Assembly: GCA_030035585.1 (NCBI GenBank)
Contig: CM057471.1
Coordinates: 92,133,819 to 92,197,818 of the forward strand
DNA from: Dugong dugon
Lineage: Eukaryota; Chordata; Mammalia; Sirenia; Dugongidae
Length of the DNA stretch: 64,000 nucleotides
Reading direction: 5' to 3'
This document shows, piece after piece, positions 21,403 to 33,689 of the stretch; position 1 is the stretch's first letter; every line of letters begins with the position of its first letter. The notes under the pieces were generated by a model, which saw only the letters and a list, made by a program, of their open reading frames with translations, was not told where the DNA came from and ran no database searches. The translations under genes were made by a program, and so were the position numbers.

Positions 21403-22887
21403 ATTAATGTCACTAGAGGAGCCCAGAGTAGACGGCACACTGAATTCTATTTTTATTTTAACAAAAGACAACTAGAAAGACTCAAATACGTGAGTGATCC
21501 AGCATCTGTATGGGGCATTCTCTTGAAGCATTGTTCCTCCTTTAGAGTCTTTTCCACTACTAATTTTCCACATTATGAAGAAACGCCATCCTGTGTTGAT
21601 ATGTTCAGTTGAATAAGGCTGTGATGTAACACTTTTTAATGGTATCTTCCTCACCTGCGGAGAATTCTGCTGGGGACAGAACAGAGCTTTTCAATTATTT
21701 AGATGTGCACATTCATATTTCCAAGGATTACATCCTGAGAGTCCATGTCTTCTAGAAGAAGTCAAAACATCTAGAATGGATATAAACTAGTAGATTGTGT
21801 GACCAAATTTTAGGCACTGCTGCTAAAATTAAAAAAAAAAAAAAAAGCACTAATATTTACATTCTATATACTGCAATATGGAAGGTCCACATCTTCCAAA
21901 AGTCAAAACACCTGACAGAATTCTAAAATACAGCCCAGAGGAGATGGTTACCATGCTGCTAAGTGTTAGTCCAGAAATTAAAAAGATAAACATGGTAGAC
22001 AAGAAGGTTTGCACATTGACAAAGTATATATAATGGAAAGCAATAATGATGACCTGAATTACAATTTGTTAGTTAATTAAAACGTTAGGACACATATCTT
22101 TGCTAGGTGGAGTCTATTTTACTCTTTCTTCAAAGAAAAGGGCCTTTCCAGCCCAATGATATGTCATGAGATTGTACAAACTGGCATTTTCGAATAACAA
22201 AAGGATGTCTGCCACCAGAAAGACATGTGAATTTACTGTTGGTTGCTGGCTGTCAGGGGCCTTTCTGATCTTGTTTCCATGGAAATTGACATTAGATAGC
22301 TGAGGTGGGTGGTGGTTATGGGTTGTGCTTTTATTTCATTATTTCAAATGAGATGTATGAACCTTTTACCTTCTTTGCGCCCATCTGAAACTGCGAAACT
22401 GGTTTCCCTGGCAACGGAATCAGGGATGCCTCCCCCCAAAAACTCTTTCTTTGCTGATCTCAGAAGGCAGAACTGGAGAAGAGAGTCTGAAAAGCCTAGG
22501 ATCCTTTGGATCAGCAGAAAGGAAGTGTTGCGAGGAAGAAGAATGGAAAGGAATCCAAGTGTTCTGGAACTTCATACAAAGGTTTAAAAAAATGGAACAA
22601 GGTGTTCTTTATTTCAAAATCAAGTCATTCAAGGAAAACAAATATACAAGTGATGATGGTCTGCACAGACCTTAAAAATGGCCATCATGCGGGATAAATA
22701 CCTAATCCTGCCAGCCTCCTCAGCTCTGACCACCCACTTGTGCGTTTTCTTATACATCATGCTCACTTTTCTTAGAGGGGGAAAAACAAAAAAGAAAAGG
22801 GAAAATCCCAGACAAGGTCTCATTAGGTCACTTTTTCCCTTAGATCAATGTTTCCCCATACTGAGTGATTTGTTTTCCAACAGATGA
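21403..22887. other. Intergenic, mostly unique
   Basis: No repeat or gene is recognised. Positions 22130-22440 read like low-repeat, possibly conserved sequence and include an X-box-like site at 22402-22415. The overlapping ORFs at 22309-22697 are in several frames and show no coding signature. Confidence 0.4.
22402..22415. promoter_or_regulatory. RFX X-box-like motif
   Basis: GTTTCCCTGGCAAC is close to the palindromic RFX-factor X box GTTGCCATGGCAAC (two mismatches). It lies about 10.6 kb beyond the TLE1 stop codon. The function is inference only. Confidence 0.25.
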
Positions 22888-23214
22888 TACACCCTGTCCT
22901 CAGTTATCGACATGGTTAAGTTCCAAAGACCAGGTCATTATGTGAAATTGGCATTATGCAAAAATGGAGGATGACCACATCATTACACAACTGCCAAATC
23001 ACATCATTACATAACTGCCAAACCACTGAGAATCATGGCCAAGTAGACACATAACCTTAACCATCATAGCCAGTGTTACTCTCACCTCATACCTCAGCGT
23101 TCGTTACTGCCAGATGTACCTCATTAATGTGCAAAATATAGTAGATGTTTTAAATATTGTCATAAATGCAAAATGTTGGATAATGAGATAGTCAATAAGT
23201 GGGGAGAGGGTGTA
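22888..23214. mobile_element. MITE-like element with 22-bp inverted ends
   Basis: The left end at 22890-22911 (CACCCTGTCCTCAGTTATCG...) and the inverted right end at 23191-23212 (CACCCTCTCCCCACTTATTG...) match at 18 of 22 bases. TA lies outside both ends (22888-22889 and 23213-23214), as expected for pogo/Tc1-mariner elements. The interior lacks a transposase frame and has phrases such as GTCATTATGTGAAATTGGCA that recall Tigger-derived MITEs. The family is not assigned. Confidence 0.65.
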
Positions 23215-23804
23215 GTTGTTAAAGTTGTTGAGAGTGTGTGGCTCTAAAATAGCTATCTGCTTACAAAAATAATAATAATAAACCATAGGGAAAAGAAAAG
23301 AGGGTCCATTAAACTAAACTATTAAGAATGTGAGCACTTTTCATTCCAAATGTGAAGTTATGTTGGGCCTATTACAATTACATAGAGCTCTGCAGTGGAT
23401 TCAGTAGAATGGCCATGTAAATTGAAAAGCAAACTAATGTCTCTTCAAGCTCTGGAAGCCACAGAAGGAATTTGCTCCCAAGAGGAAAACTCTAGGCAAT
23501 CAACCAACAAATCACTCACCCAAAGAACAAGAGCTTTGTCTTTCCCATCAACTGTCTTTTATGTAGAGGTAGGATATGGGTCACTTCATACAATATCACA
23601 AAGAAAACTAGAAGGGCATAGACTTCAGCAAATAGACCTCATTTGGGTGTTGATGGTTTGTATTATGGAAAGGGAAACAGTTTGTTCCTCTTCTTTAATT
23701 TTGCCATATAAAACACTCACATGAAAAGCTACACCCAAAATGCTTGATAAAAATAAAACGCTTGATTGAGATGCTTGTGTTGGGCGGAGGTGAACAGATT
23801 TTAT
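23215..23804. other. Intergenic, unassigned
   Basis: There is no supported gene. The 109-residue plus ORF at 23395-23724 has no recognisable domain. Confidence 0.4.
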
Positions 23805-24185
23805 TTTTATGCAAACAAGAAACCCAACTACAGAAATGAAAGTTTATATGTTCACACCCTATGATCTAGCAATCTCATTCTTGAGATTATTCCAAGACCG
23901 TAATTCAAAAGAAAGGGGAAAAAATCTTTATATAGGAAGATGTTTAATGTGGTATTTGTTATTAGAGCTAAAATATGGTAAACAAACAAACAAAAAACTC
24001 ATGCAAGACTGCAGAATAAATGGTGGTATATCGTTTGATGGAGCTGATAAAAAGAATAACTAAGACTATGCAGAAACACGGAAAAAAGAACTTGTGATAG
24101 TTTAATGAGAAGAGCAGTATACAAAAAGGAATGTGCAGATACATGAAGAAATAGACTTCAGGAAAATAAACCAAAAATAGAAATG
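23805..24185 (+). mobile_element. Old L1 (L1M-type) 3' region
   Basis: CACACCCTATGATCTAGCAA, then GAGATTATTCCAAGACCG and GCAGAATAAATGGTGGTATA follow the order of the old L1M 3' end. Confidence 0.6.
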
Positions 24186-25084
24186 TTAGGATGGAGAGGG
24201 TTTTTGCTTTTTAATACTTTGTAGTCCCTTCAGTGATACAATAAGGCAGTAATTCCAATTTTGCACCCTTCTTGCCTCACTTTTGCAAGTGGCTTTGCAC
24301 GTTGACTGTTGCTTTCCACATCAGTCCTACAGCATACACTAAATCTAGGTCACTACGCAGGTTACTTCTCTAACTGGACCTAGAATGAGGAAAATAAATT
24401 GTAGCATTCCCCCATCAAAGCAAGGGCAAAGGTCATTTGCATAAAAAAATTGGTGAAATCCTGACTATTAATGAAACAGGTGGAAATTGTGCAAAACTTC
24501 CAGCTCACTCCTTCTGAGTGAAATGAATAGTATAATCTTTAAAATTGTCACCCAAACTCAAAGGAATGTTGAAACACATTTCCCTCCTAGGTAGAATGGT
24601 CTGAACAATCAGTGTTCTAACAAATGAAGGGTCTCCTCCCAACATAACCTATTAAGACTCACTGACACCACCAATGTCTTCTCCACAGCTGGGAGATGCC
24701 ATGCACAGAGTGGACAAACACCAGTTATCAGTTGATGGCATCAGGACAAGGCTGAAAGAAGCCTGCTACACCCCTGCCATCTCTCCATGCTACAAAGCAA
24801 TGACAAGTTTTGTTAGAAATGATCTTTTCAGAAGGTAACACTTGAATTTGGTTATTTCTAGGAGGAAAGATGCCCAGTCAGAGATACTGGAAGTAGAATC
24901 ACCAATGTCACTGAACTTAAACAAGAGTGATATGAAGACTTTTGTTAAAGTCAGGCCTAAGATCATCCACTTGTTGCCCATGGCAATCACAAGTAAGGAC
25001 CAGTTAGTAAGTTCCAGTGATCAGCCAAACCGGGCCTAACGTGGCAGCTTCTCAAAGAAGAGTGACCAGCATCATGTTAGATTT
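24186..25084. other. Intergenic, unassigned
   Basis: There is no gene or clear repeat. The opposed ORFs at 24790-25039 are mutual shadows. Confidence 0.4.
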
Positions 25085-25265
25085 TCAAAATATAATGTTT
25101 TATTTAATCCCTTCATAACCCTATAAGATAGACCTTTTTATTCCAATTTTGCAGTTTAAGAAAGATCTGCAAAAGGCTACTGAACTTGCCCAAGGCCACA
25201 CACAAACGATAAATACGCATCACACCTGGAATCTATACCTGATCTGGATTTGATTCCAAACATGG
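25085..25265 (-). mobile_element. MIR fragment
   Basis: GAACTTGCCCAAGGCCACAC within a weakly matching frame (CAATTTTGCAGTTTAAGAAA) is the antisense MIR core. Confidence 0.6.
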
Positions 25266-25449
25266 TGAGCTTCCTGACATACTGCAGTGCCCAGTGGGCT
25301 ATTTTCAGTTTGTGTTCTCACTACAAAGAGGATATTACTCAAGTGACTAAAGAAGAGTCTTTCAATTATTTTCAACAATATTATAGGGATAGATTATAGG
25401 TCTCTACTTTTAACTTGCTATTAAAGTTTACCATAATTAAAAACCCAAA

Positions 25450-26106
25450 ACAACCCATTGCCTTCAAGTCGATTGGCAGTTCGAACACACCTAGTGGCAG
25501 AAGAAAGGCCTGGTGATCTGCTTCCATAAAGATTAAAGCCAATGAAAAGGGACAGTGTTGACATGTTGTGGGGTTGTTAACCATTGTCATAGGGCAATAT
25601 GTGTACTAACGGTTTAATGAGAAACTATTTGTTCTCTAAGGTACAAAAAAAACAAGAATTATCTATGTAAGATCAAATTGACAACAGCAACTCGGAGGGT
25701 TTGACAGGAAGCCTAGGGGGGCAGTGAGTAGAAGATAATGGTGATGGCATAATTTGGAAAATGATAGTGAGAATAGCAGCACAACTGGAAGAATATAACT
25801 GATGTCACTGAATTGTACATCTAGAAACTTTTGAAATGGTGTAACTTTGGCTACGTATATTTTCACCAAAAAAAAAAAAAGAAAAACGTCCTCCAAGGTC
25901 GAGAAGGGAGAGTATTGACATGTCATGGGGTTGTTAATCAATGTCATAAAACAATGTGTACTGACTGTGTAATGAGAAACTATTTGTTCTGTAAACCTTC
26001 ATCTAAAGTACAATAAAAAAAAAAAAAAAACTAAAAAAAAAAAAAAGATTAAAGCCAAGAAAACCCTATGGAGCAGTTCTACTCTGAAGCACATAGGGTC
26101 GCCATT
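25450..26106 (+). mobile_element. AfroSINE split by an L1 insertion
   Basis: A rearranged SINE begins with an antisense tail scrap (CCATTGCCTTCAAGTCGATT) that passes directly into sense body (GGCAGTTCGAACACACC). It continues to 25541, is interrupted, and resumes at 26044-26106 (AACCCTATGGAGCAGTTCTA). AAAGATTAAAGCCAA at 25527-25541 and 26044-26058 is the 15-bp duplication made by the interrupting L1. Confidence 0.75.
25542..26043 (+). mobile_element. L1 3'-end insertion with several end modules
   Basis: Three L1-type 3' ends occur in a row: TTGACATGTTGTGGGGTTGT to a poly(A)-like run (25547-25652), GTCACTGAATTGTACATCTA to poly(A) (25653-25884), and TTGACATGTCATGGGGTTGT to poly(A) (25885-26043). 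A perfect 15-bp duplication brackets the whole block, so it behaves as one insertion or as later insertions into the first. Confidence 0.7.
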
Positions 26107-26116
26107 ATCATCATTG

Positions 26117-26785
26117 TTAGATGCCGTCCAGTTGGTTCCTACTCATAGCAACCCTATGTAAAACAGAACGAGAAACACTGCCCAGTCCTGCGCGATCCTC
26201 ACAATTGTTATGCTTGAGTCCATTGTTGCACCCACTGTGTCAGTCCATCTCCTTGAGAGTCTTCCTCTTTTTCGCTGACCCTCTACTTTACCAAGCATGA
26301 TGTCCTTCTCCAGGGACTGGTTTCTCCTGATAACATGTCCAAAGTACGTAAAATGAAGTCTCGCCATCCTTGCCGCTAAGGAGCATTCTGGCTGTACTTC
26401 TTCCAAGATTGATTTCTTCATTTTTCTGGCAGTCCATGGTATATTCAATGTTCTTTCCCAACACCATAATTCAAAGGCATCAATTCTTCTTCGGTCTTCC
26501 TTATTCATTGAGCAGTTTTCCCACACGTATGAAGCAACTGAAAATACCATGGCTTGGGTCAGGCACATCTTAGTCCTCAAAGTGACAACTTTGCTTTTAA
26601 ACACTTTAAAAAGTTATTTTGCAGCAGATTTGTTCAACACAATATGCCATTTGATTTCTTGACTGTTGCCTCCATGGGAATTAATTGTGGATCCAAGTAA
26701 AATGAAATCCTTGACGTCAATATTTTCTCCATTTATCATGATGTTGCTTATGGGTCCAGTTGTGAGGATTTTTGCTTTATGTTGA
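26117..26785 (-). pseudogene. RTE (BovB-like) ORF2 C-terminal remnant
   Basis: On the minus strand the frame at 26604-26143 contains CLTQAMVFSVASYVWEN, then RRRIDAFELWCWERTLNIPW and YFGHVIRRNQSLEKDIMLGK. This is the characteristic segment downstream of the reverse transcriptase in RTE/BovB LINEs. Upstream sequence to 26785 is decayed RTE ORF2. The copy is 5' truncated and inactive. RTE LINEs are the likely source of the enzyme that mobilised AfroSINE, whose tail resembles the 3' end seen near 26117. Confidence 0.88.
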
Positions 26786-27190
26786 GCTTATCATCATTGG
26801 GGTTTCTAAATTACCTCCATAAGGATAAAACACATTTAATTCTCAAAAACCATACACTCTTAATATTGAAAACAGAAAAACAACCAGAAACCTATCTTGA
26901 GAAAACTAGACAACCACTGTCGGTGTCCAAGAGAAACTATCAAGGGTCTATAAAACTTGCCAAGGACTTGTTAAGAGGATAAACATCCATCTTTCTTAAA
27001 AGGCTTAGGTTTATTCTAGCTGATGGCCAATGAGCTGACTGCTTCAGGGTCCTTTCAAAGAATGAATCTAAGCTAGAGCAACACTAAATGGAAAAATGAG
27101 CTATCATTTATTGCCTATCATTAGCAAAGGTCTTTTTTTTAAAGTAAGAACATTAATGTGGTTGAGCTGAGACAAGCTATATTGCCGTGC
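26786..27190. other. Intergenic, unassigned
   Basis: No gene or clear repeat is seen between the RTE remnant and the next L1 fragment. Confidence 0.4.
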
Positions 27191-27194
27191 TTTG

Positions 27195-27470
27195 CTGGGG
27201 GTAGTTTAAATGGGTCCATTATTTCTGGAAAGCAATTTGGCAGTGTATAATATCAAAGATCTAAAATATCTTTGTATTTTCTGATGCAGTAATTCCACTT
27301 CTAGTAATTAATCCTAAGAAAAGGAACAAGAAAACTACATATGAGCATTTTATAAGAATTTCTTTGCAAAGATATTATATATCTAAATGTTAGAAATAGC
27401 CTGCACACCGAATGAATGAGAAATGGGTAAATTATAATACGTTCAACATTGTTTTCGATTAATTTTTAAT
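27195..27470 (+). mobile_element. Old L1 3' region
   Basis: GGAAAGCAATTTGGCAGTGT, GCAGTAATTCCACTTCTAGT and TAGAAATAGCCTGCACACCG follow the order of L1M 3' sequence. Confidence 0.7.
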
Positions 27471-27534
27471 ACTCAGGAAAAATAAAGTGAGAAGCAGGTT
27501 ACAAAGTCACATAGACAAGGACAAGGAGGTAGAA

Positions 27535-27790
27535 CAGTAGAATTAAGAGAATGGGTTTTGGAGTCTGACCTCTTGGTTTACAATCTGACTCCACCAACAA
27601 ATAGCTGTGTAATCTCAAACCAACTACATAATCTGCGTGTGCTTCAGTTTCCTCACCTGTGAATGTGTATGAAACCAGTAAGCACCTCATTGGGCTTTTG
27701 TGATGATTTAGTGAGAGAATACATACACGGCGCTTAACTGTCCTTTGCACATAGTAAACACTCAACAAATGTTAGTTATTATTAGTAACG
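27535..27790 (+). mobile_element. MIR element, nearly complete
   Basis: GGGTTTTGGAGTCTGACCTC, CTTCAGTTTCCTCACCTGTG and CATAGTAAACACTCAACAAA followed by ATTATTA show the MIR head, core and tail in order. Confidence 0.85.
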
Positions 27791-27916
27791 ATGAATATTA
27801 CATTTAACATAATGATTGGCAAGAAAAATGTCAATATATTATTGGATTGTTTGTAAGTGGCACAATTATAGGTTACTATTTTCTTCTTTGGTCCTTAGGT
27901 AGTGCAAAGGACTGGG

Positions 27917-28098
27917 ACCTTGGGTGGCTTGGCTACTAACTGAAAGGTTGGCGGTTGGAATCCACCTAGGGGTGCCTTGGAAGACAGGCCTGGAGATCTA
28001 CTTCTGAAAGGTCACAGCCATCAAAAACCCTATGCAGTGCAGTTCTACACTGTTATATATGGGGTCATCATGACAAGGAATTTACCTGATGGGAACTC
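27917..28098 (+). mobile_element. AfroSINE copy, long form, diverged
   Basis: Head (CTACTAACTGAAAGGTTGG), middle segment (GCCTGGAGATCTACTTCTGA) and a decayed tail are present in sense orientation. Confidence 0.85.
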
Positions 28099-29066
28099 TC
28101 CCCCTGTCCCCCGTGCTTATTTTCTTCTTTGGATCTTGTCATATTTTCCAAACTGAAAATCAGGAATATATGATACTCTTATGATGAAAAACAATTGCCA
28201 TAAAAACATAAGGGGAATGTATTTCTTAGTACATGGGTACATCTAGTAATTAAATGCAATTAAATCAGAGAATATATGGAAGCCCCTGGCACAGAGACAG
28301 CCATACAACAGATCTGCAAAACATGTTAGAATGACACCACTGAGTATCTTAGTCAAAGGCCAGCTAACGTCAAATTGCTGATTCACACCCAAGACTGCTG
28401 AAAGCTGTCTGTCCATCCTTCACTGATGGTTTCCATAGGGCAGTGCCTCATCACAGCCCTCCTCCGTTACCACCAGCCAATTCTCCTCATGGTCCCCCTC
28501 ACTGGAATAATTTCACCTTAGTCGCCAGCCCTGTGGCCGCCTTGCCACATGATGAGGTTACATACTCCATCAACACTGGTTAGATGACTGAACCCAACAT
28601 AATAATTTGAAACATAAAAACATTCTATGAAGTCAGCAGCTTAACTGTTTTACACACAGTAAGTATTCCAATTTTCTAAGACTGATTCCTAACTTTTTAA
28701 TTATACATTGCCACTCAGATTAAACTCTCTATACATTCTTGAGGTCTCTACTACATTAGGTCATTGTGGTTAAGTTTTCCAAACCTTAGAAGACTCACAT
28801 TGGTTTGAGTTTTGTCTTAGCAAAAAAGCAACTTTTTTAAGAATTCAATTTTGATTTAGACCTATTATAATATTCTGCTTCAAAAGACTATCCAAAGAAC
28901 AGTTGTCAAGCAACTTCAAAACAGTATGCCTGGCATTTAATTGTCATTTTACTTTTAATCCTCAGCCCATGGCCTAAAATGTGAGGATTCATTCAAGTCT
29001 TAAGAGAATATGAAAATGCTCTAATAGTTTTTGATTATAGTTCTATTAAAGAGTATGACTTTAGAT
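28099..29066. other. Intergenic, unassigned
   Basis: There is no gene or recognised repeat. The text is ordinary AT-rich sequence, with a more GC-rich stretch at 28370-28560. Confidence 0.4.
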
Positions 29067-29272
29067 CACCAGTTCTCAAAGGGTGGCCTTCTAGACCAGC
29101 AGCCTAAAGATCACCTGGGACCTTGTCAGTAATGCAGATTCTCAGGTCCACTCCCTACCCCCCACAACAGACCCCGTGAATCAGACCCTGAGACTGAGGC
29201 CCAGAAATCTGAATTTTAACTAGACCTGTGGTGATTCTGATGCAGTCTGGAGTTTTGAGAACAACTTCACTA
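29067..29272 (-). mobile_element. MER5A-type element
   Basis: CACCAGTTCTCAAAGGGTGG, GGCCCAGAAATCTGAATTTT and GATTCTGATGCAGTCTGGAG give an antisense, nearly full-length MER5 element. Confidence 0.8.
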
Positions 29273-31164
29273 GAAATTTGTGAACCCAATTAAAGTCTAA
29301 TCATTTAACTGTGTAGTGCTAGGACAAAATCTAGAGCTAAACAAGCTTTGAAGGTGTGGATAGGAAGTTCCTGGGGCAGAAAATGACCCTTACACAAGCT
29401 GCATCTTGCTCAGAGAAGCTTGAAACTACAGTGACCTGACAACTTCATTGCCAGGTGAAGAGTGAAGTGACGACAAGCCTGAGAAGCAAACAATTCATGG
29501 GTTTATCGTAGCGCAGAGGGTTTGAAATGCTGCCGCTCAGGCTCCTTTCTGCCATGAGAGAGGCAGTAGCCTCAGGCTGGAATTAAGAATTTGATCCCAC
29601 TCTCTGAGGAGCTGGAAAACTTTGAGAAAGCCACAACCTCAGTATGCTATTAGCAAAAGTGCAATTTTTAAAATGTCTGAATGCTCTACAGCTGTGGAGC
29701 CAGGTAGACATTAAGCTGCTACTTAAAAGTCAGGAGATCGTAAAAGAGGTAAGCCATCAAAACTCCATCTCTCAGCTACCGTGCAGACTCTTAAAATCTA
29801 TGTCTAGCAACTCCCCCCCATCACCTGGCAACTAATAGAAACTTAATGTTAATTATACTGATGACATATTTTCCTCTTCTTCTAAGTGCTAAGAACATTT
29901 AGTTATGAAGGTACCACAAAAACAATCTCAACGGGACTTCAATTTTTACCCAGTGAACTACAATTCCATAGAACTACATGGTAGAAACCTACATACATGG
30001 TATAAAGACTGTGAGTTATTTAAAAAAAAAAAAAAAAAAAAATCAGGATTAAACATAAGAAAACTTTTGTTGATAAAAGAACCACAAAAATAAATATTTA
30101 TATAAATTGAATTATAAATTAGTAAACACAACCTACCTATACACCTACAACATTGCCTAGGAGTGGTACCTAAGACAACTGGGCAAAACTGTAAATATGT
30201 AAAGTGGAAAGAAGCAGACAGCTGGTAACAAGAAGAAAACAACTGACTCCCTGAGACTTGGTTCCTTAAATGGGGATACCACCAACCGCTTCCCAGCACT
30301 TTATTATATGTGGAACTGCCTAGCACAGCGCATAGAGGGGATCAATAGATGTTTCCCTGGATCTGAATCTGTTGAATCCGACTTTGTATTCCATGTTCAA
30401 AACAAGACCTATACTTGGTTTACCTGAGTTTCAAAAATCACATGACAATCTCTGAGACAAGTGGTGACTCCTAATTTCACTGCATAGGAAGCAATCCTTC
30501 TCCCACTCATGCCTTCCATTCATCAGCCAGTTTTGGCTCACAACCCTGTTTCACATATCCACTTCTGATCCTCAGGCACAATTTTTATCGCTCCTATTTT
30601 ACAAGTGTGGAAACAATTGTCTAGGCAATCTCATAAGATTCTAGACGCATTGAGCAGAGCAGCTAGGTCTAGAAGGCCTCTCTTTCTGGACTCTCTCCAC
30701 CAAATCAGTGTCTCATCCAAAAATCACATGGAGTAGCTTCATCAAACTCAACATAATTGATGAGTTGATAAGGTCTAGACCTCAGAAAATTCTACTAGGG
30801 AAAGAATATAGGAAGCTTAGGAAACTATAAAGTATGAAATGATAAGAAGGGAGAAAATCCTTTCAAAGGAACTCCCCTTCCTCCACAGGCACATGGCTGC
30901 CAGCAATAGACCACGTTTCCCAGTCTCCCTGTGGCCAGGGGCGCCATGTCTAAGTTTGTGCCAATGAACTGGTAGGAGAAGTGATGTAACAAATTCCTAG
31001 TTCCGGGTCTTCCACTCTCCCCCTTGCTGGCTGGAAGTGGTAGCAACTGGAGCACCATGGAAGCCCAGAGCTGTACTGCTGGGCTGGGTCCCTCCGTCTT
31101 AGGTAGAAGAGAAACAAACCCCCATGGTCTGAAGCCACTGTATTGTTTAAAAAAAAAAAAAAAA
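29273..31164. other. Intergenic, mostly unassigned
   Basis: No gene is supported. A weak antisense MIR may lie at 30560-30680. Positions 30880-31150 (TTTCCCAGTCTCCCTGTGGC, then CTTGCTGGCTGGAAGTGG) resemble an old mammalian-wide repeat that I cannot name. A poly(A) tract at 30022-30041 has no clear element attached. Confidence 0.4.
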
Positions 31165-31337
31165 AGTTGCTATCAATTCTGACTCATAATGACCCAGTAT
31201 CAGAGTAGAACTGAGCTCTATAGGGTTTTCAATGGCTGATTCAGAAGTAGATTGTCAAGTCTTTCTTCCAAGAAGCCTTTGGGTGGGACTCAAATTTAGG
31301 TCTCTGTTATAGCAACTTAACCTCTACTGCACTATTA
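31165..31337 (-). mobile_element. AfroSINE copy, diverged
   Basis: The antisense tail follows poly(A), with the middle segment (TCTTTCTTCCAAGAAGCCTT) and a degraded head. Confidence 0.8.
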
Positions 31338-32515
31338 CAAGAAGGAGAGAAATAAAGTAGGCGAGGAGAATGAGCAAAAAAAGTCCACACTAGGTTAATA
31401 AACCACCAAAGTCTATAGTACAGAAATGTACTTCATTATACAAGAAAGGGATGAAGAGAAATCAGCTTTAGTAATGAGGGGTTTGCCATTCACTTACTGA
31501 GAAATGACAATATTTAACAAACTATGTACATAAGCGAATATTTTCTGGCAAAAAGAAAAAGTAATGTTTTAAAATGTATAAAAAAAAGGTCTGGAAAACA
31601 AATAAAAAATATTAAGACAAACTGTCAACAACTTGCTGGATCATAAGAAAACAAGAACATTAAAAATTCCTTAAGTGCTATTTTTAAACAGCCAGGAAAC
31701 TTGGCTTCAAATTATTATCAATTATTTTTTAAACTGTAACAGTAAATGATAGGTATATAAAGAATGAGTCACATAGCCTTTTCAAGAGGAAACATGTATG
31801 GTGACTTATTAAAAGCCTAGGGTTACAGACCTTATCTAACCAAATTAGTAAAAACTTGTCCACAAAGATAAAGACCAAAGACTAATGAGACATAGCAATG
31901 GCTGTAGCTTCAGGGAAAGCTTACTGAGAAGAATGAGGGTAACTGTTGGGTATGGTAGGCTTAACTAAATTAATATAATGGATCAAATAAGTATTAATGA
32001 AGACAAAACCAGTTGATTTCTCACCTTTCTTTTACAGGTGAATGAATTCTACAGCTTTGTGTGCATCATACATCTTGACACAAAGCCTAAGTCACCTAAA
32101 TTCTGGGAAATGCGAAGCTTGTGAAGAGAGGCTATAGATTTGAAAGGATCAGGCCTTCCTAGAGAAAATAATATTCTGTCTTCCAATGAATCACCAGGAA
32201 AAAGTCAAGCTTGAATTTGTGACCTTGAATCAGAAGAATATCGTTAACAAAAGAACGAATCTTGGTGAAGTAATTTTAGCTTCTCAAATAAAGCTGCTAT
32301 TAATACAGCTTTAACTGATCACAATTCCTTGTGTGGAGTTTCCAGTAACCGAGACGTGCTTGATGAATCAGGTTCCAGTGCAGTGAGAGGGAGTCCATGT
32401 CCAAATATATTTATAAAATAAGAAGTGCACTGTAAAACTTCCTCTACATATGTTTGGACTTTGCTTATAAAACCTACCCAATAATGCCAGAGCTCTCACA
32501 AAAACAATAAAGAAG
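31338..32515. other. Intergenic sequence just beyond TLE1
   Basis: No repeat or gene is recognised. Part of it could belong to a longer TLE1 3' UTR if polyadenylation occurs further out, but I see no AATAAA on the minus strand between 32220 and 33040. Confidence 0.4.
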
Positions 32516-33039
32516 AAGAAGAAAAGCCACTTATTGGTACTAAAGCCTTTACTGTAATAAACCAAATATATTTACAATTTATACAAATGTTTAACCTTCA
32601 ACAAAAATACAAAAAAACATTTCACAAGATGCAAAACCAGGGAACAAGTTCATTGGAGACACCACCGCTCTAGAAAGGGTGGAACGTGAGGTGAACTGCA
32701 AGAAACAGAAAGGTAATCTCACGCTCAGGCAACGCGCGACTGGCAGATCACACAGAAAGGAAATAAGGGGCTCTAACACGGGCCAGCAGATTCCGTTCCT
32801 CAGTGCTACCACCCTTGGCCCCTCTGTCCACTCTGCCTCGGTGCTCCACTTGGTCTAGGTAGCTAGGTGACCTTCTGCTGATGGATTTGCCGCCTCCTCT
32901 TTGTAGACTCAAAGTAGTTTTGTGTCAAGACTTGGAAACAGGTTTTTGTTTTTCCTTTTAAAGTTACAACGCCTCTATTTCTACAAATTCAAAACATTTT
33001 GGCCCAATTCAACTATAAACGTTAAACCACATTATGTTT
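32516..33039 (-). other. TLE1: TLE1 3' UTR (end approximate)
   Basis: This follows the TGA stop at 33042-33040 on the minus strand. No canonical AATAAA occurs in the first 800 bases. The best candidate signal is AATAAG at 32535-32530, with TATAAA at 32583-32578 as an alternative. The end coordinate is therefore an estimate. Confidence 0.4.
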
Positions 33040-33449
<410 letters not shown>

Positions 33450-33460
33450 TCATTTTTAAT

Positions 33461-33658
33461 GAGTCCCTGGGTGGTACAAAAGATTAATGAGTTTGGCTGC
33501 TAACTGAAAGGCTGGAGGTTTGTGTCCACCCAGGAGCACCTAGAGGAAAGGCCTAGCAATCTACTTCTGAGAAATCAGCCACTGAAAACCCTGTGAACAC
33601 AGTTCTACTCAAATGGGGTCACCTTGAGTTGAAATTGTCTCACTGGCAACTGGTTTTT
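33461..33658 (+). mobile_element. AfroSINE copy, long form
   Basis: It begins GAGTCCCTGGGTGGTACAAA and ends with the RTE-like tail CACTGGCAACTGG. It is antisense to TLE1. Confidence 0.9.
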
Positions 33659-33689
33659 ATCATGTCCAAGGGATTGGTCTATGACATGA

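Noticed and set aside
26143-26604. Minus-strand ORF of 153 residues as a host gene
   Set aside because: It is the C-terminal part of an RTE LINE ORF2, truncated at the 5' side.
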